Positions 23,580-38,780 are shown, counted from the first letter of the stretch. The stretch: 64,000 bases of DNA from Megaleporinus macrocephalus (GCA_021613375.1 CM038704.1:3390905-3454904); one strand, 5' to 3'. The notes: generated by a model from the letters alone, not told the origin. Numbers and translations are program-made.

Positions 23580-23975
23580 GAATTTATTTATAATCAATAT
23601 CAAATTCAAAGCTTGTTATAAATGAACAGGACACAAATTATTAAAACTAACTGGCATCAAGACGTGTGTTACTATTCAGTGTATGCAGTTAATATAAAGT
23701 CACGTCCTATGAATCCTGCTTTAACAGTGCCTTATAAATCCATTTATAAGGCATTATACAGAATGGATAATACCTTATAATGCTTGGCAATCACCTATGT
23801 AGCTGCGTAAAGTTAGTTGTATTTAAATGCATAACACGTTGTAAAGACTTGATAATGCTAGGCTACTTAAGAGTATATATACATGCTTATGGCTGGTATT
23901 ATAAAGTGATATGCATGCCTCATGAATTAACTTATAAAACATTATGAATACAGGATTCATAGGAAGTGTTACCAG
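23580..23975. repeat. AT-rich dispersed repeat (ATTATAAxGCATTATAAx family)
   Basis: Shares CTTATAAATCCATTTATAAG, AATACAGGATTCATAGGAAG and GTGTTACC motifs with 17690-17830, 62440-62915 and 63475-63690. Internal short palindromes suggest a MITE, but the ends are not resolved. Confidence 0.6.
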
Positions 23976-24099
23976 TGGCTGTTGTTGTTGTAGACTCTTT
24001 ATAATTAGTCTAAAGGTATTATGTCTTCTATGTGAACCATTATGCCCCACAATGCCCTGCATGAACCCTTCCACCTTGAATTGATTGTGATATATACTG

Positions 24100-24573
24100 G
24101 GCCAAGACTATTCAAACTTTACATATATGGGTAGAATATTAAGACCACCCTCGTCCTGGAAGACACTAGCTAGATGACATGGCCTGGACTGGATTAGATG
24201 GTGGAAGGTCATTATAGAGGTTAACTGGTCCATTGTTGTGCATCTCTTGGCCTCACTGTGGCATCTATCAATGTGAGGGGGGTTTACTATCAGTACCCCT
24301 TCACTACAGCGGCTCTAGAACATCCCACCAGGTTGGCAGTTTGGCCCGGTGGCCTGTTATGATGTCTTTTTGGACACGTCCTGATGATAGTTTCACATTC
24401 CAACCTATAACAATGGGTCCATAACATTGTATAATATTCTATTATTACTTGTGACTAGTTTGTGTACTTGAGTGGTCCTGTTCTACATGTGTGCATAATA
24501 AAGTGATTCTGATTTTATTTTATTCTGTTTGTAAACATTTCATGTAATACCTTTGTGTGGAGGAGCTTTTACA
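24100..24573. other. Unassigned sequence, probably interspersed repeat
   Basis: GAATATTAAGACCACC is followed by moderately GC sequence with small open frames. No homology recognised by eye. Confidence 0.3.
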
Positions 24574-25290
24574 GCTGGACGTCTGGTTCCATTCACCACC
24601 ACTGTGAACAGTTCTGAATTCTCTATAACAGAGCATTTCATGCCAGACCACTATGACTGACTTAATTAATATATATACTTAATCTGTGTACAGGTAAACT
24701 GTAACACTACCTTCATCTACCTGTGTACAGGTAAACTGTAACACTACCTTCATCTACCTGTGTACAGGTAAACTGTGACACCACCTTCACCTACCTGTGT
24801 ACAGGTAAACTGTAACACCACCTTCACCTACCTGTGTACAGGTAAACTGTAACACCACCTTCACCTACCTGTGTACAGGTCAACTGTAACACCACCTTCA
24901 CCTACCTGTGTACAGGTAAACTAACACTACCTTCACCTACCTGTGTACAGGTAAACTAACACTACCTTCACCTACCTGTGTACAGGTAAACTGTAACACC
25001 ACCTTCACCTACCTGTGTACAGGTAAACTGTAACACCACCTTCACCTACCTGTGTACAGGTAAACTGTAACACCACCTTCACCCACCTGTGTACAGGTAA
25101 ACTAACACTGCCTTCACCTACCTGTGTACAGGTAAACTAACACTACCTTCACCTACCTGTGTACAGGTAAACTAACACTACCTTCACCTACCTGTAATCT
25201 CAACAGCCTTTCATCAGGGTACATTAAACCCTTTGGACTGGACGTCTGGTTCCATTCACAAACAGTGTGAACTATTCTGATGCTCTGAAT
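24574..25290. repeat. 37/35-bp minisatellite between two direct repeats
   Basis: About fourteen units of TTCACCTACCTGTGTACAGG plus TAAACTGTAACACCACC span roughly 24688-25196. A 2-bp-shorter variant (AAACTAACACTACC) comes in runs. The array is bracketed by TGGACGTCTGGTTCCATTCA at about 24578 and 25239. Confidence 0.92.
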
Positions 25291-26496
25291 GACTCTGTTT
25301 ACATCTTGACTATAAACGAATTACGCAGAAACGTTGAGAAATCATTGTTATTGCGTTCTAGAAGAACTAACAACACCCATAATATACTACCACTCCTTCA
25401 CCAAGAACGAGACACAGTGGTGAAGCTTTCCGGCTTTGCATCTTCGAGCAAACAGCCGCGTCTGGAGCTCCCCAAGTCAAACAAAAGGAAGTCAATGTGA
25501 CCCATAAGACAAATTGGACAGGAGGTGGTGCAGCAGCGGAGTAAAGAAAACAAAGGAAACAGCGGGATCGGTTTGAGGGTGGCGGAGAGATTCGGCCCGG
25601 CTCGGCCTAATGAGAGATTCCCTGCTGAAAGAAAGAGACGTCCTAGACCGTAACGGAGGAGGAAGGGGGAGCCGAGTCGGCTCCGTGGCTGATTAATGAG
25701 CTCTCGGCCTGGAATCTATACGGCTCGGCCCAGGCGGCGCAAACTTTGCAGAGAGGCCAGGCACCTCGGCGGTGGCGGCTCGTGTCTGGGCGCTTCCTAA
25801 TGAAGAACATTAATATCAGTCCAGACCCGGAGGTCACACAGGTGAGGCCGGGAGCTGGAAGCTGAGGCTGCGGGATTCTATCTCTCTGTTTCTTGTATCG
25901 ATCCGGCTCCAAGTTATGAAGCGGCACCCGGAGCGGCGGATTCAGCTTTTCTCTTCAGCTGCGCGGCGTCTGCGACGAAGCCGGAAGCTCACAATCAGAC
26001 GCGCGGGGTATTTATACGCCTCGTTAGCGCAGCACAATTCAAAACGCCGGCTAAGCGCTTCGCCAACGAGCGACGGAGGTGGGATTCATTCAAAGCCGTC
26101 CAAAATAACAAGGTCTCACCTTAACGGCAGGTAATGAAAGCTGGCAGCAATAGCGGCCTATTAAAAGCGCCACTCCCCTTCAACTGCCCGGTGATCGATA
26201 CAGGAAATAAATGTCAAGCAGCTCCTTTTAACCAAGCCCCTGAGATGAGATTCATTATCCTGCCCATGAGGATAGTGGCAGTCCGTCTCCTAAGGGGAGA
26301 GGGGGACGCTCTCTTTGGCCGGAGAGACGATCGATCGCGAGGCGGCATGACGTCGAGGAAGCGAGGGAGGCCGTACGGATCTACAGGATCAGCGTTCGGC
26401 CCTCGGCAAGGATGCCTCTTATCTCGTCACGACTCTGAGGCCCTAGCAGTCACGCAAACTCACTCACAAGCTCCAAAGGTTCAGAGTAGCTACGAG

Positions 26497-26500
<4 letters not shown>
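25291..26500. other. Non-repetitive, relatively GC-rich intronic region
   Basis: Dense CpG for this window and no repeat family. Frames at 25916-26134 and 26134-26583 (plus) and 25643-25927 (minus) show no domain or splice context. Candidate conserved noncoding sequence only. Confidence 0.4.

Positions 26501-26501
<1 letters not shown>

Positions 26502-26563
<62 letters not shown>
26502..26563. repeat. (TA)n microsatellite
   Basis: About 60 bp of TA. Confidence 0.96.
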
Positions 26564-26565
<2 letters not shown>

Positions 26566-26704
26566 CACAGCCATAACATTTAGTCACTGTTTCTACACTT
26601 ATTGGTCCATTTCATCATGTTTGGATGGTGGATCGTTCTCAGCAGTGCAGTCCACCAACAAAAAGTCCTATGTTAAAGTCCTGTCTGATCAGTGTGTGTA
26701 TATA

Positions 26705-27198
26705 CACTACAACTCAAAAGTTTGGGATCACAGTGAAATGTTCTTGTTTTAATGGAGTATCTTCTTCCTTAACACAACAATGGACTGACGGGTCTCTAAA
26801 GAAAGTTGTTTCTTTCTGGTCATTGTGAGTCGGTCAGCAAGCCATCAACTGCTGATCTTCAGATACTAAACTAACCTAGAATGTTGTTCCCTTTTATACT
26901 CACTTAGTAGAATGTTTTTCAGCTGTGCATCACAATTGAGCAAGAGTGTCCTAACAACCAATTAGTCCAATAACATCCTTAACTTGGATTGGTGGTCGTA
27001 CCAGGAGATTTAGACAGAGGACTGAGAATTACTGATAATAGACTATATGCAAAATAAGCCTCTATACAAAAATAGACTTTAATACAAACATTTTTATTCT
27101 TTAAAATCATCTGATACACTTACAATATTTTTTATGAATTGCATGAAAATTGCATGAAATGAAATTCTAAAGTGATCCTAAACTTTTGAGCGGTACTG
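26705..27198. mobile_element. Tc1/mariner-type MITE
   Basis: Left end CACTACAACTCAAAAGTTTG and reversed right end CAGTACCGCTCAAAAGTTTA form imperfect terminal inverted repeats flanked by TA. At 494 bp with no transposase reading it is a non-autonomous deletion derivative. Confidence 0.85.
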
Positions 27199-27231
27199 TA
27201 TATATATATATATATATTTAGCTGGCAGCGT

Positions 27232-28100
<869 letters not shown>

Positions 28101-29589
28101 ATATTTCCTTTGACTACCTCTATGCTTTAGTGGCTTTCTTTCTAACAGTCCCGTGGGTGGAGGGCCCCGCGGTTTGGGAAACACCAACAGTCGATTGATT
28201 GTTGAAAGATCCTGTTAAAGCTGGCAACGCGCTGACTAATGGGAATCAATGCCGGAGTCTGAAGCCAATCAAACGCCGCTCCACCCTTCTGAGCTTGTTG
28301 CATCTGACATCCAGCTCGATTTCACTTTCTTTCGCTGAGAAATCTAATTTGCTGCCTTAAAATCTGAACAGCCACGACTCTCGAAACACTGAAACTCAAG
28401 CAAACAAACACCCACACACCAAAAATCCTGACAATCGAACACCCACACATACATCTAACACGCATTGTACCCTAATGCATCTCTAATCCCAGCACCGAAG
28501 CACCTTTACTGCGGTTTATCCCATGAATGTGCTTCCAGTCTTGCATATTTTTGGTGTTTTCCTGCTCGAACAAACCTGAACACCTAATTAAAATTGAAGC
28601 AGCTAATTAAAGTCATAGCTGAAGACATGTTTGCTGCCCGAAGTCGCTTCTGTAGCTTTGCTGTGGCACTTCAAGGCGGATGCAGCCGGATACTTAAAAC
28701 CATTGCAAGTTTTAGGGAATCTTAAATAGACGTGCTTATGTTGTGTGTGTTGCGTATGATACTGAACATATCAAACCCTAATAAACTGAGCTGACTCAAA
28801 ATATTAAAGGTGACTTGCTAGGAAATTTATAGAAATTCCTATCTAAGCCAGTAATTCTTGGTAACTCCGCCCCCAGGATTCTCTAATTGCTTGTCACTTT
28901 GAGTTTGTTCTACTCACTGAAATAAATGCACTTGAGTTTTCAAACAAACAAGCCTGGATTAAGTGATTAGGCAACTCATTGCAAGAAAGTAAGTCAATTT
29001 AACTTGATCATTCAAGGACAAGTCACGTCAGTGTATATGACTGTATGTAATCTAATGGTTCTTAGTGGTTGAGATGTGAACAAAGTCATTCAGAGTGGTT
29101 TTGAAAGGCTATACTACTAAAAAAAACGAGTCTGAACCGTTCACAGTGTTGCTGAATGAAACCAGACGTCTGAAAGTTCCTTCATGAATCGGTTATGGAT
29201 GTGCTGCCTGATGCCTACAACATACTATGACTGAATCCTCTCAGGTCGACATGAGATGTTAGGACATTGTGCATTAAAGACTGAATATCTCGGGAATGCT
29301 GCACGCTAGAGACTGGAAGCGTAGTGTCGTTATGACGACAAGGCAGAAATACAACCTCGACAGACTCAACCCAAGACATCACCACGTGACTAACAGCCAT
29401 ACTAACAACAACAAGTCTTTTTAACATGGATGAATAATAAAAGAAGACGTTCAGTAATAGATTTATCCATTACTGAATTCACTTATTTTTTAAAGACAGT
29501 GCAGTTCAAGGGTGGATTATAAAGCATCTGAAACATTCACATCCAAGTCCTAATTGAAATGGCACAACGCTACCAATTCTAGGTAACCA
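28101..29589. other. Non-repetitive intronic region
   Basis: Mostly unique. About 29120-29220 holds a dispersed motif (TGAATGAAACCAGACGTCTG) also met near 14470, 24580, 25240 and 31935. No gene recognised. Confidence 0.4.
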
Positions 29590-30875
29590 GTACTATTTTT
29601 CCTGGTTCAAAAGCATAAACCAGCACCCGGCCAGCAGTAACCAGTGTAAACTAGCACAAGACCAGCTCTAACCACAATGAACCAACACCAGACCAGCATA
29701 AACCAGCACTAACCAGCATAGACCAACACTGGGCCAGCATAAACTAGCACCAGCCCAGCATTAGCCGACTAAAACAAGCACCAGGCCAGCACTAACCAGT
29801 GTAAAGCAGCACTAGACCAGCAATAACCGGCGTAAACCAGCACCGGGCCAGCAATAACCAGCACTAAACCAGCAACAACCAGCATAAACCAGCACTAACC
29901 AGCATAAACCAACACCAGACCAGCAAACACCAACAGCAGGCCAGTACTAGCCAGCGTAAACCAGCACCAGGCCAACACTAAACACCACAAACCAGCACCA
30001 GACCAGCACTATCCAGCATAAACCAGCACCAGGTCAACACCAAACACCACAAACCAGAACCAGATCAGCACTAGCCAGCATAAAACCAGCACCAGGCCAA
30101 TACTAAACACTACAAGCCAGCACCAGACCAGCACTATCCAGCATAAACCAGCACCAGACCAGCACTAGCCAGCATAAAACCTGCACCAGATCAGCACTAG
30201 CCAGCATAAACCAGCACCAGACCAGCACTAGCCAGCATAAAACCAGCACCAGGCCAACACTAAACACCACAAACCAGCACCAGACCAGCACTATCCAGCA
30301 CCAGACCAGCACCAGACCAGCACTAGTCAGCATAAAACCAGCACCAGGCCAACACTAAACACTACAAACCAGCACCAGACCAGCACTATCCAGCATAAAC
30401 ATGCACCAGACCAGCACTAGTCAGCATAAAACCAGCACCAGGCCAACACTAAACACTACAAACCAGCACCAGACCAGCACTATCCAGCATAAACCAGCAC
30501 CAGACCAGCACTAGCCAGCATAAACCAGCAGCAGGCCGGCAATAGCCAGCATAAAAACAGCACCAGGCCAACACTAACCAGCGCAAAGCCAGTACCAGGC
30601 CAACACTAACCACCACAAACCAGTACCTACCAGCATAAACCAGCATCAGGCCAGCACTAAACACTACAAACCAGCACCAGACCAGCACTATCCAGCATAA
30701 AAACAGCACCAGGCCAACACTAAACACTACAGGCCAGCACCAGACCAGCACTATCCAGCATAAACCAGCATCAGGCCAGCACTAACCACCACAAACCAGC
30801 ACCAGACCAGCACTAGCCAGCATAAAACCAGCACCAGGGCAACACTAAACGTTACAAACCAGCACAAACCAGCAT
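29590..30875. repeat. CCAGCA-based minisatellite
   Basis: Degenerate units of about 30-35 bp (ACCAGCACCAGACCAGCACT, AGCCAGCATAAACCAGCACC). A longer composite unit with CAACACTAAACACTACAAA recurs about every 100-150 bp in the second half. Confidence 0.93.
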
Positions 30876-31138
30876 GAATCCCAAAGTCATATAGTCATAT
30901 GTTTTACCACATCATCTGCTTCAGTCTAAAACTAAAGAGGTAAACTGCTGATCTGAGTCTGGACTGATTAACTACACTTAGGCTGAAATCAATGAGATCT
31001 TTGGCTAAGCTATAACTTTAACCAGGCCTTGCTTAGTTATGGCAGGTCAGGATCTGGAACAGCGGCGCTGCACTATGCAGAGCTCGGAGGCAGAGCTTCA
31101 GGGTCAAGCTGGGGAAACATTAAACCCATTTAACTCAC

Positions 31139-31314
31139 ATGCAAACTGCAGACTGGCTCTCTGGCTCAGGATGGTTCCGCGGCTGTTGGAGGCCGAGCAC
31201 TGGTACACCCCGGCGTCTTGGTCCCGGTCCAGCCCTTTAATGATCAGGTTCCCTCCAGACAAGCGACGCCTCTCGTCACCACGGGGATCAATGAGCGTCC
31301 CGTTTAGAGACCAT
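31139..31314 (-). CDS. cntn3: Contactin exon: second half of Ig1
   Basis: 176-nt exon with 58 whole codons. The acceptor is TCTTGCAG/A and the donor CAT/GTGAGT. It opens with W-S-L-N-G-T (the Ig tryptophan and an N-glycosylation sequon NGT). It continues with SGGNLIIKGL and the DxGxYxC block D-A-G-V-Y-Q-C, giving the second Ig1 cysteine. It ends LQFA, with the first base of a split Tyr codon. The LQFAY ending is a strong contactin signature. A plus-strand open frame over the same DNA (31039-31473) is only its antisense shadow. Confidence 0.93.
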
Positions 31315-32412
31315 CTGCAAGAGACGCAAACACAATCAGTTCCCCCTCGTCTCACGAGAGCCGCGCCCGCCGGCATTCATCACCCGCATCGATCCCATCT
31401 ACCCACCTTCATTAGGCCGGCAGAACAAAGAACGCATCAAAGCTCACGCATTACATTTGAGTCAGTTCTTTAACATTGTATGACAGGATTTACATGAAAG
31501 TAGGACCAGATGAGGGAGGCATACAAACAACCGTCTGCCGCGAAACGGTAATGGTTTTAGAAACGGATTTGTAAAGACGAGCTCAGAGCTTCACATTGTT
31601 TTCATTTCAATAAGATTCCAAGTATTCATACCGAGCCGGTGACACGTTCCAGATGGGTTTGAATGCTAATTCTGCTGTCTGCTGTGTATACGCCACCATT
31701 CTGAATCTGAAGTGACACACAATGAGCGTTGGCAGTCAGGTGTCCTTTAAAAATAATTCACTCCGATGAATAAAGCACAGCATGTTTGGAACGCTTGCGT
31801 CTTTTCATTCCAATGATTGTTCAAAATTCTGGCGTAAATAAATAGTTGAGATGTAAAAAATTGTCAATCAAAGTGGTTTAATGTGAAACGCTGCACTCGA
31901 GAGACACACAGCAAGACAAAGCTGTTCACAGTGGTGGTGAATGGAACCAGACGTCCACCTTTAAAAGCTCCTTCAGAGAAACAGAGCGGGCGGAGCCGTA
32001 TTTTAGCCCCGCCCTACACTTCAGAGCAGGAAGTAAGGCTGCATCCCTGTCCCTCATGGCCACATGGTGAGCACTGCTGTGACATAAATGTGTCCTAAAG
32101 TCTGAAAATCCATTTGAAACATTCAGAACCTTCAAAACTGAAACACAGATGTTTCTGTAGTTCAGGTAACAGTCTGTGTTTTATTATAAACTATGATGAT
32201 TATATGCGTATAAATAGTTCAAAGTTGTGTTTGATGGTCATGTACTGTGTGTTTGAGTTCAGTAATTACTGAAACATCTGGTTCAGATTTGTTTTGATAG
32301 TGAGACAAAAATGGAGTGTTTAATTACAAGTTTTTAGAAACTAACATAACATAATTAAGGCGTTGGGTCACTTAAAGTGAAAGGATTTCAGATGTGGATG
32401 GAACTGAATCAG
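31315..32412. other. Intronic sequence upstream of the Ig1 second-half exon
   Basis: Unique sequence with a polypyrimidine tract at 31315-31330. A dispersed AATGGAACCAGACGTCC motif lies near 31940. No gene. Confidence 0.45.
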
Positions 32413-32472
32413 GGCACACACACACACCTAATTCACAGGGCCCACACACATACACATACATCATAAACAGGA

Positions 32473-32513
<41 letters not shown>

Positions 32514-35351
32514 CATACACAGTACTCACAAACACACACACACACATACATCATAAACAGGACTCACACACATACATACATACATCATAAACAGGACTCA
32601 CACACACACATACATCATAAACAGGACTCACACACACGCACATACATCATAAACAGGACTCACACACATACACATACATCATAAACAGGACTCACACACA
32701 CACACATCATACACAGTACTCACAAACACACACACACACATACATCATAAACAGGACTCACACACACATACATACATCATAAACAGGACTCACACACACA
32801 CATACATCATAAACAGGACTCACACACACATACATACATCATAAACAGGACTCACACACATACACATACATCATAAACAGGATTCACACACATATACATA
32901 CATCATAAACAGGATTCACACACACACACACATACATCATAAACAGGATTCACACACATACACATACATCATAAACAGGACTCACACACACACACATACA
33001 TCATAAACAGGACTCACACACATACACATACATCATAAACAGGACTCACACACACACACACACACCTAATTCACAGGGCCCACACACATACACATACATC
33101 ATAAACAGGACTCACACACACACACACACACACACATCATACACAGGACTCACAAACACACACACACACACATACATCATAAACAGGACTCACACACACA
33201 TACATACATCATAAACAGGACTCACACACACACATACATCATAAACAGGACTCACACACACATACATACATCATAAACAGGACTCACACACATACATCAT
33301 AAACAGGACTCACACACATACACATACATCATAAACAGGATTCACACACATACACATACATCATAAACAGGACTCACACACACACACACCCAATTCACAG
33401 GACCCACACAAATACACATACATTATACACAGGACTCACACACACACACACACATCATAAACAGGACTCACACACACACACATACATCATAAACAGGACT
33501 CACACACATACACATACATCATAAACAGGACTCACACACACACACACACCTAATTCACAGGGCCCACACACATACACATACATCATAAACAGGACTCACA
33601 CACACACACACACACATCATACACAGGACTCACAAACACACACACACACATCATACACAGGACTCACAAACACACACACACATACATCATAAACAGGACT
33701 CACACACACATACATATATCATAAACAGGACTCACACACACACATACATCATAAACAGGACTCACACACACATACATACATCATAAACAGGACTCACACA
33801 CATACACATACATCATAAACAGGACTCACACACATACATACATCATAAACAGGACTCACACACACACATACATCATAAACAGGACTCACACACACACATA
33901 CATCATAAACAGGACTCACACACACATACATACATCATAAACAGGACTCACACACATACATCATAAACAGGACTCACACACATACACATACATCATAAAC
34001 AGGATTCACACACATACACATACATCATAAACAGGACTCACACACACACACACCCAATTCACAGGACCCACACACATACACATACATTATACACAGGACT
34101 CACACACACACACACACACATCATAAACAGGACTCACACACACACACATATATCATAAACAGGACTCACACACATACACATACATCATAAACAGGACTCA
34201 CACACACACACACACACATCATACACAGGACTCACAAACACACACACACACATCATACACAGGACTCACAAACACACACACACACATACATCATAAACAG
34301 GACTCACACACACATACATACATCATAAACAGGACTCACACACACACATACATCATAAACAGGACTCACACACACATACATCATAAACAGGACTCACACA
34401 CATACACATACATCATAAACAGGATTCACACACATATACATACATCATAAACAGGATTCACACACATACACATACATCATAAACAGGATTCACACACATA
34501 CACATACATCATAAACAGGACTCACACACATACATCGTAAACAGGACTCACACACACACATACATCATAAACAGGACTCACACACACATACATACATCAT
34601 AAACAGGACTCACACACGTACACATACATCATAAACAGGACTCACACACATACACATACATCATACACAGGACTCACACACACATACATACATCATAAAC
34701 AGGACTCACACACATACACATACATCATAAACAGGATTCACACACATACACATACATCATACACAGGACTCACACACATATACATACATCATAAACAGGA
34801 CTCACACACATACACATACATCATAAACAGGATTCACACACATACACATACATCATAAACAGGACACACAAATACACATACATCATAAACAGGATTCACA
34901 CACATACACATACATCATAAACAGGACTCACACACATACAAATACATCATACACAGGACTCACACACATACACATACATCATACACAGGACTCACACACA
35001 TACACATACATCATAAAAAGGATTCACACACATACACATACATCATACACAGGACTCACACACATACATCATACACAGGACTCACACACATACACATACA
35101 TCATAAACAGGACTCACACACATACATCATACACAGGACTCACACACATACACATACATCATAAACAGGACTCACACACATACACATACATCATAAACAG
35201 GACTCACACACATATACATACATCATACACAGGACTCACACACATACACATACATCATACACATGACTCACACACATATACATCATAAACAGGACTCACA
35301 CACATACACATACATCATACACAGGACACACACACATTTACACCATAAACA

Positions 35352-35406
<55 letters not shown>

Positions 35407-36530
35407 TACATACATCATACACAGTACTCACAAACACATCCATACACACACATTATACACAGGACTCACACACATACACATACATCATAAAAAGGATTCA
35501 CACACATACACATATACACACACATACACATACATCATAAACAGGACTCACACACATACATCATACACAGGACTCACACACATACACATACATCATAAAC
35601 AGGACTCACACACATACACATCCATCATAAACAGGACACACACACATACACATACATCATACACAGGATTCACACACATACACATACATCACAAACAGGA
35701 CTCACACACATACATCATACACAGGACTCACACACATACACATACATCATAAACATGACTCACACACACATACATATATCATAAACAGGACTCACACACA
35801 CATACACATACATCATAAACATGATTCACACACATACACATACATCATAAACAGGACTCACACACATATACATACATCATAAACAGGACTCACACACATA
35901 CATCATACACCATAAACAGGACTCACACACATACATCATACATCATAAACAGGACTCACACACATACATCATACAAAGGACTCACACACATACACATACA
36001 TCATAAACAGGACTCACACACATATACATACATCATACACAGGGCTCACACACACACATACATCATAAACAGGACTCTCACACACATACACATACATCAT
36101 ACACAGGACTCACACACATATACATACATCATAAACATGATTCACACACATACACATACATCATAAACAGGACTCACACACATATACATACATCATAAAC
36201 AGGACTCACACACATACATCATACACCATAAACAGGACTCACACACATACATCATACACAGGACTCACACACATACACATACATCATAAACAGGACTCAC
36301 ACACATATACATACATCATACACAGGGCTCACACACACATACATCATAAACAGGACTCTCACACACATACATCATACACAGGACTCACACACATACACAT
36401 ACATCATACACAGGACTCACACACATACATATACATCATAAACAGGACTCACACACATACACATACATCATAAACAGGACTCACACACATACATCATACA
36501 CAGGACACACACACATATACACCATAAACA

Positions 36531-36565
<35 letters not shown>

Positions 36566-36718
36566 TACATACATCATACACAGTACTCACAAACACATCC
36601 ATACACACACATTATACAGAGGACTCACACACACATACATACATCATACACAGGACTCACACACATACATACATCATACACAGGACTCACACATACACAT
36701 ACATCATACACAGGACAA
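32413..36718. repeat. 4.3-kb CA/CATACATCATAAACAGGACT satellite
   Basis: Units of about 30-40 bp: CATACATCATAAACAGGACTCA plus (CA)n of variable length. Higher-order structure is visible. A CCTAATTCACAGGGCCCACA variant recurs near 32430, 33066 and 33550. A block with ACAGTACTCACAAACACATC and (CA)n recurs near 35340 and 36530. The open frames are periodicity artefacts. Confidence 0.97.
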
Positions 36719-37519
36719 TATTTTTTTCATTGAGCAGGTGTCAAAGTATTTCACTGCTAGTTGTACGGTGTATGACTGTATATAACTTTAATTCGGTGTC
36801 ACACAAAACTGAGGCTTTCTAGGAATCAGACCTCTCTAAATGACTTGCTCAGCAGTCTGATTATGCAGGAATTTTGAAAAATCCTCTTTTAATAGCAGCA
36901 AATGGATTCAGACAAGTGTCTCTGCAGCTGCCTGTTATTAGCAAGGTGTGTTCATTGTTAGTGCCTCAGCAGTGCATGCACAAAAAACGCCGAGTGTGAA
37001 GCGTAGCATCTGTTCTACATCCACACTTTATTTTTATATCTCTGCACCCAACAGTACGAGGACCAAGCAAGCGTGACCTGGAGAAAAGCAGACTGTGAAG
37101 CTGGGAGTGAGGCAGATCAGCCAAAGCATGCATGCTAACCTCGATTGGGTTCTGCCAAACCAGAATCATCATCATCATCATCACAGCAATAATTAACATT
37201 ATAAACCCTCATTTAGAAATCGATTCAGATCTAAGGCAGTTTAATACATAGTCCATATCCTGCTTTAGTCTTGAGGTCCAAATCTGTGTAGATTAAAACC
37301 AGCCCTCATTCATTTCTTATAAACTCGTTCCAATTTAACTGGCTTTTCTGTTTATAAATGAGCTGTAAATGAGATCTCGTTTGATTAGCTGCCCTGAACT
37401 CTCACTCCTTTAGAAGCAGTCTGGGTTGAAACTCTCTTCATATGAGATTTATGAGATCTGCCATGTATCTAAATTTTAGTTTGTGATTTTAGATTTTAAT
37501 CAGGTCTATATATCACATA
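36719..37519. other. Non-repetitive intronic region
   Basis: Unique AT-moderate sequence including a short (CAT)n at 37167-37182. No coding signal. Confidence 0.45.
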
Positions 37520-37755
37520 TATGTTCTCCAATGTTCTCCCCATGCTTGAGTGGGTTCCTCCGGGTACTCCGGTTTCCTCTCAAAGTCCTAACACATGCAT
37601 GTTAGGATCCTCACTCTAAACTGCCAGTAGGTGTGAGTTGGCCATGCAATGGACTGGAGACCTGTTCATGGTGTACCTTTGCCCAGTGATGCTGGGATTG
37701 GCTCCAGCCCCCCATGAGCCTGACTAGCGGGATAAAGTGAAGATACTGGATGGAT
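37520..37755 (-). repeat. Interspersed teleost repeat (GGACTGTGGGAGGAAACC family), reverse copy
   Basis: Reverse complement of the 14655 family: GAGTGGGTTCCTCCGGGTAC, TTAGGATCCTCACTCTAAAC, GATTGGCTCCAGCCCCCCAT. Confidence 0.85.
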
Positions 37756-37910
37756 AGATATACGGACTGTATGTAGTGGAGAGTAAGTGGTAACAACGTT
37801 GACAAATCATTGTTAAACTCTTATTTACTTACTCATCAGATTTTAACAGATTTTGGTCTGCGTTTGACTTGCTTGTGTACATCTGATCAGTAAGTGTATG
37901 TTCACCAGTA

Positions 37911-38780
37911 AAAACAGCAGATCTGATTAGAACAGATGTAAAATATCATACATACAATACAAAGTAACATGAATATCTTATTGTGAGAGAAGTAGATCAG
38001 ATCTTGAGCTCAAGTTTGAAGAACAAAGTTAGGTTCCAGATTTCTCCTGGATGCCCCAGACATTGGGTCTGTCTCAAAACCTACTGATCTCCTACATAGG
38101 CAGCATTTTACATCATAGTATGCGCTCCTGACATGTAGACTGTCCCAATTCTTACATACCTTAAACATGCTGTCTACTGAGGAACCTTATTTAGACCTGA
38201 TTTTAAGAAGCATCGAACGCTTCCTCAGCCGCTTAGACAATCCCATGATGCAACACAGGCTAATCTAGGAGCAGTGAAGTGGTTTTAAAATGTGAGTTAT
38301 TTTGATTTTCTCTGGAGTTTTAATGTGTTTCTGGTCATATAATCACACAAAACAGTATTTTATTATCAACTCTGTAACGAGTCCTTCACCATTTACACTT
38401 TATACTCCAGACACTAGCATTTATGCTAGCAGATTTTTAAGCCTCCGGCTATTGTCTTGAATGCCGGCTGGTAGCTTAGCAACCAGCTAAACCACCGGTG
38501 GCGTGCTGCAGTGGGGGGAACAAGCCGTGACGCAGTCTCTCTCTAACTAGAGCGTCTCAGTAATCTGTTTTATGAAGAGAGATGAGGAGAGAACACTGAT
38601 ACTTACACAGCTGCTACCTAGACAGCCTACTTACACACTCACTACCTAGACAGCCTACTTAGACACTCACTAGGATTTGAGACAGACTCATAGTATAAAT
38701 GTGTTCAGTTCCTTCAGCAGCAATCTTGATTTAGCTTAATGAAGTACTGAGCAGTCAAAGCAGGTATTAGATGAGAACTG
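37911..38780. repeat. Dispersed repeat, copy split by an insertion
   Basis: 37911-38065 and 38693-38780 together match 17977-18213. The two halves are separated by a 0.63-kb element. Confidence 0.88.
38066..38692. mobile_element. MITE with GTCTGTCTCAAAxCCTA inverted ends
   Basis: Starts GGTCTGTCTCAAAACCTA and ends TAGGATTTGAGACAGACTCA. The inner right end repeats CTACCTAGACAGCCTACTTA. The ends are defined by comparison with the empty copy at 18.1 kb. No transposase. The target duplication is unclear (CATTG versus CATAG), so the superfamily is open. Confidence 0.8.

Noticed and set aside
24690..25195. CRISPR-like appearance of regularly spaced repeats (also 14999-16745 and 51750-53226)
   Set aside because: Units are contiguous with no unique spacers, no cas genes, and the genome is vertebrate.
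31039..31473. 144-codon plus-strand frame
   Set aside because: It is the antisense of the contactin exon 31139-31314, whose minus-strand reading carries the Ig motifs and correct splice phases.
32394..35490. Long open frames rich in His/Thr (HTHTHT, IHHKQDSH)
   Set aside because: They are the translation of CA/CATCATAAACAGG satellite units in whichever frame lacks stops. No gene context.
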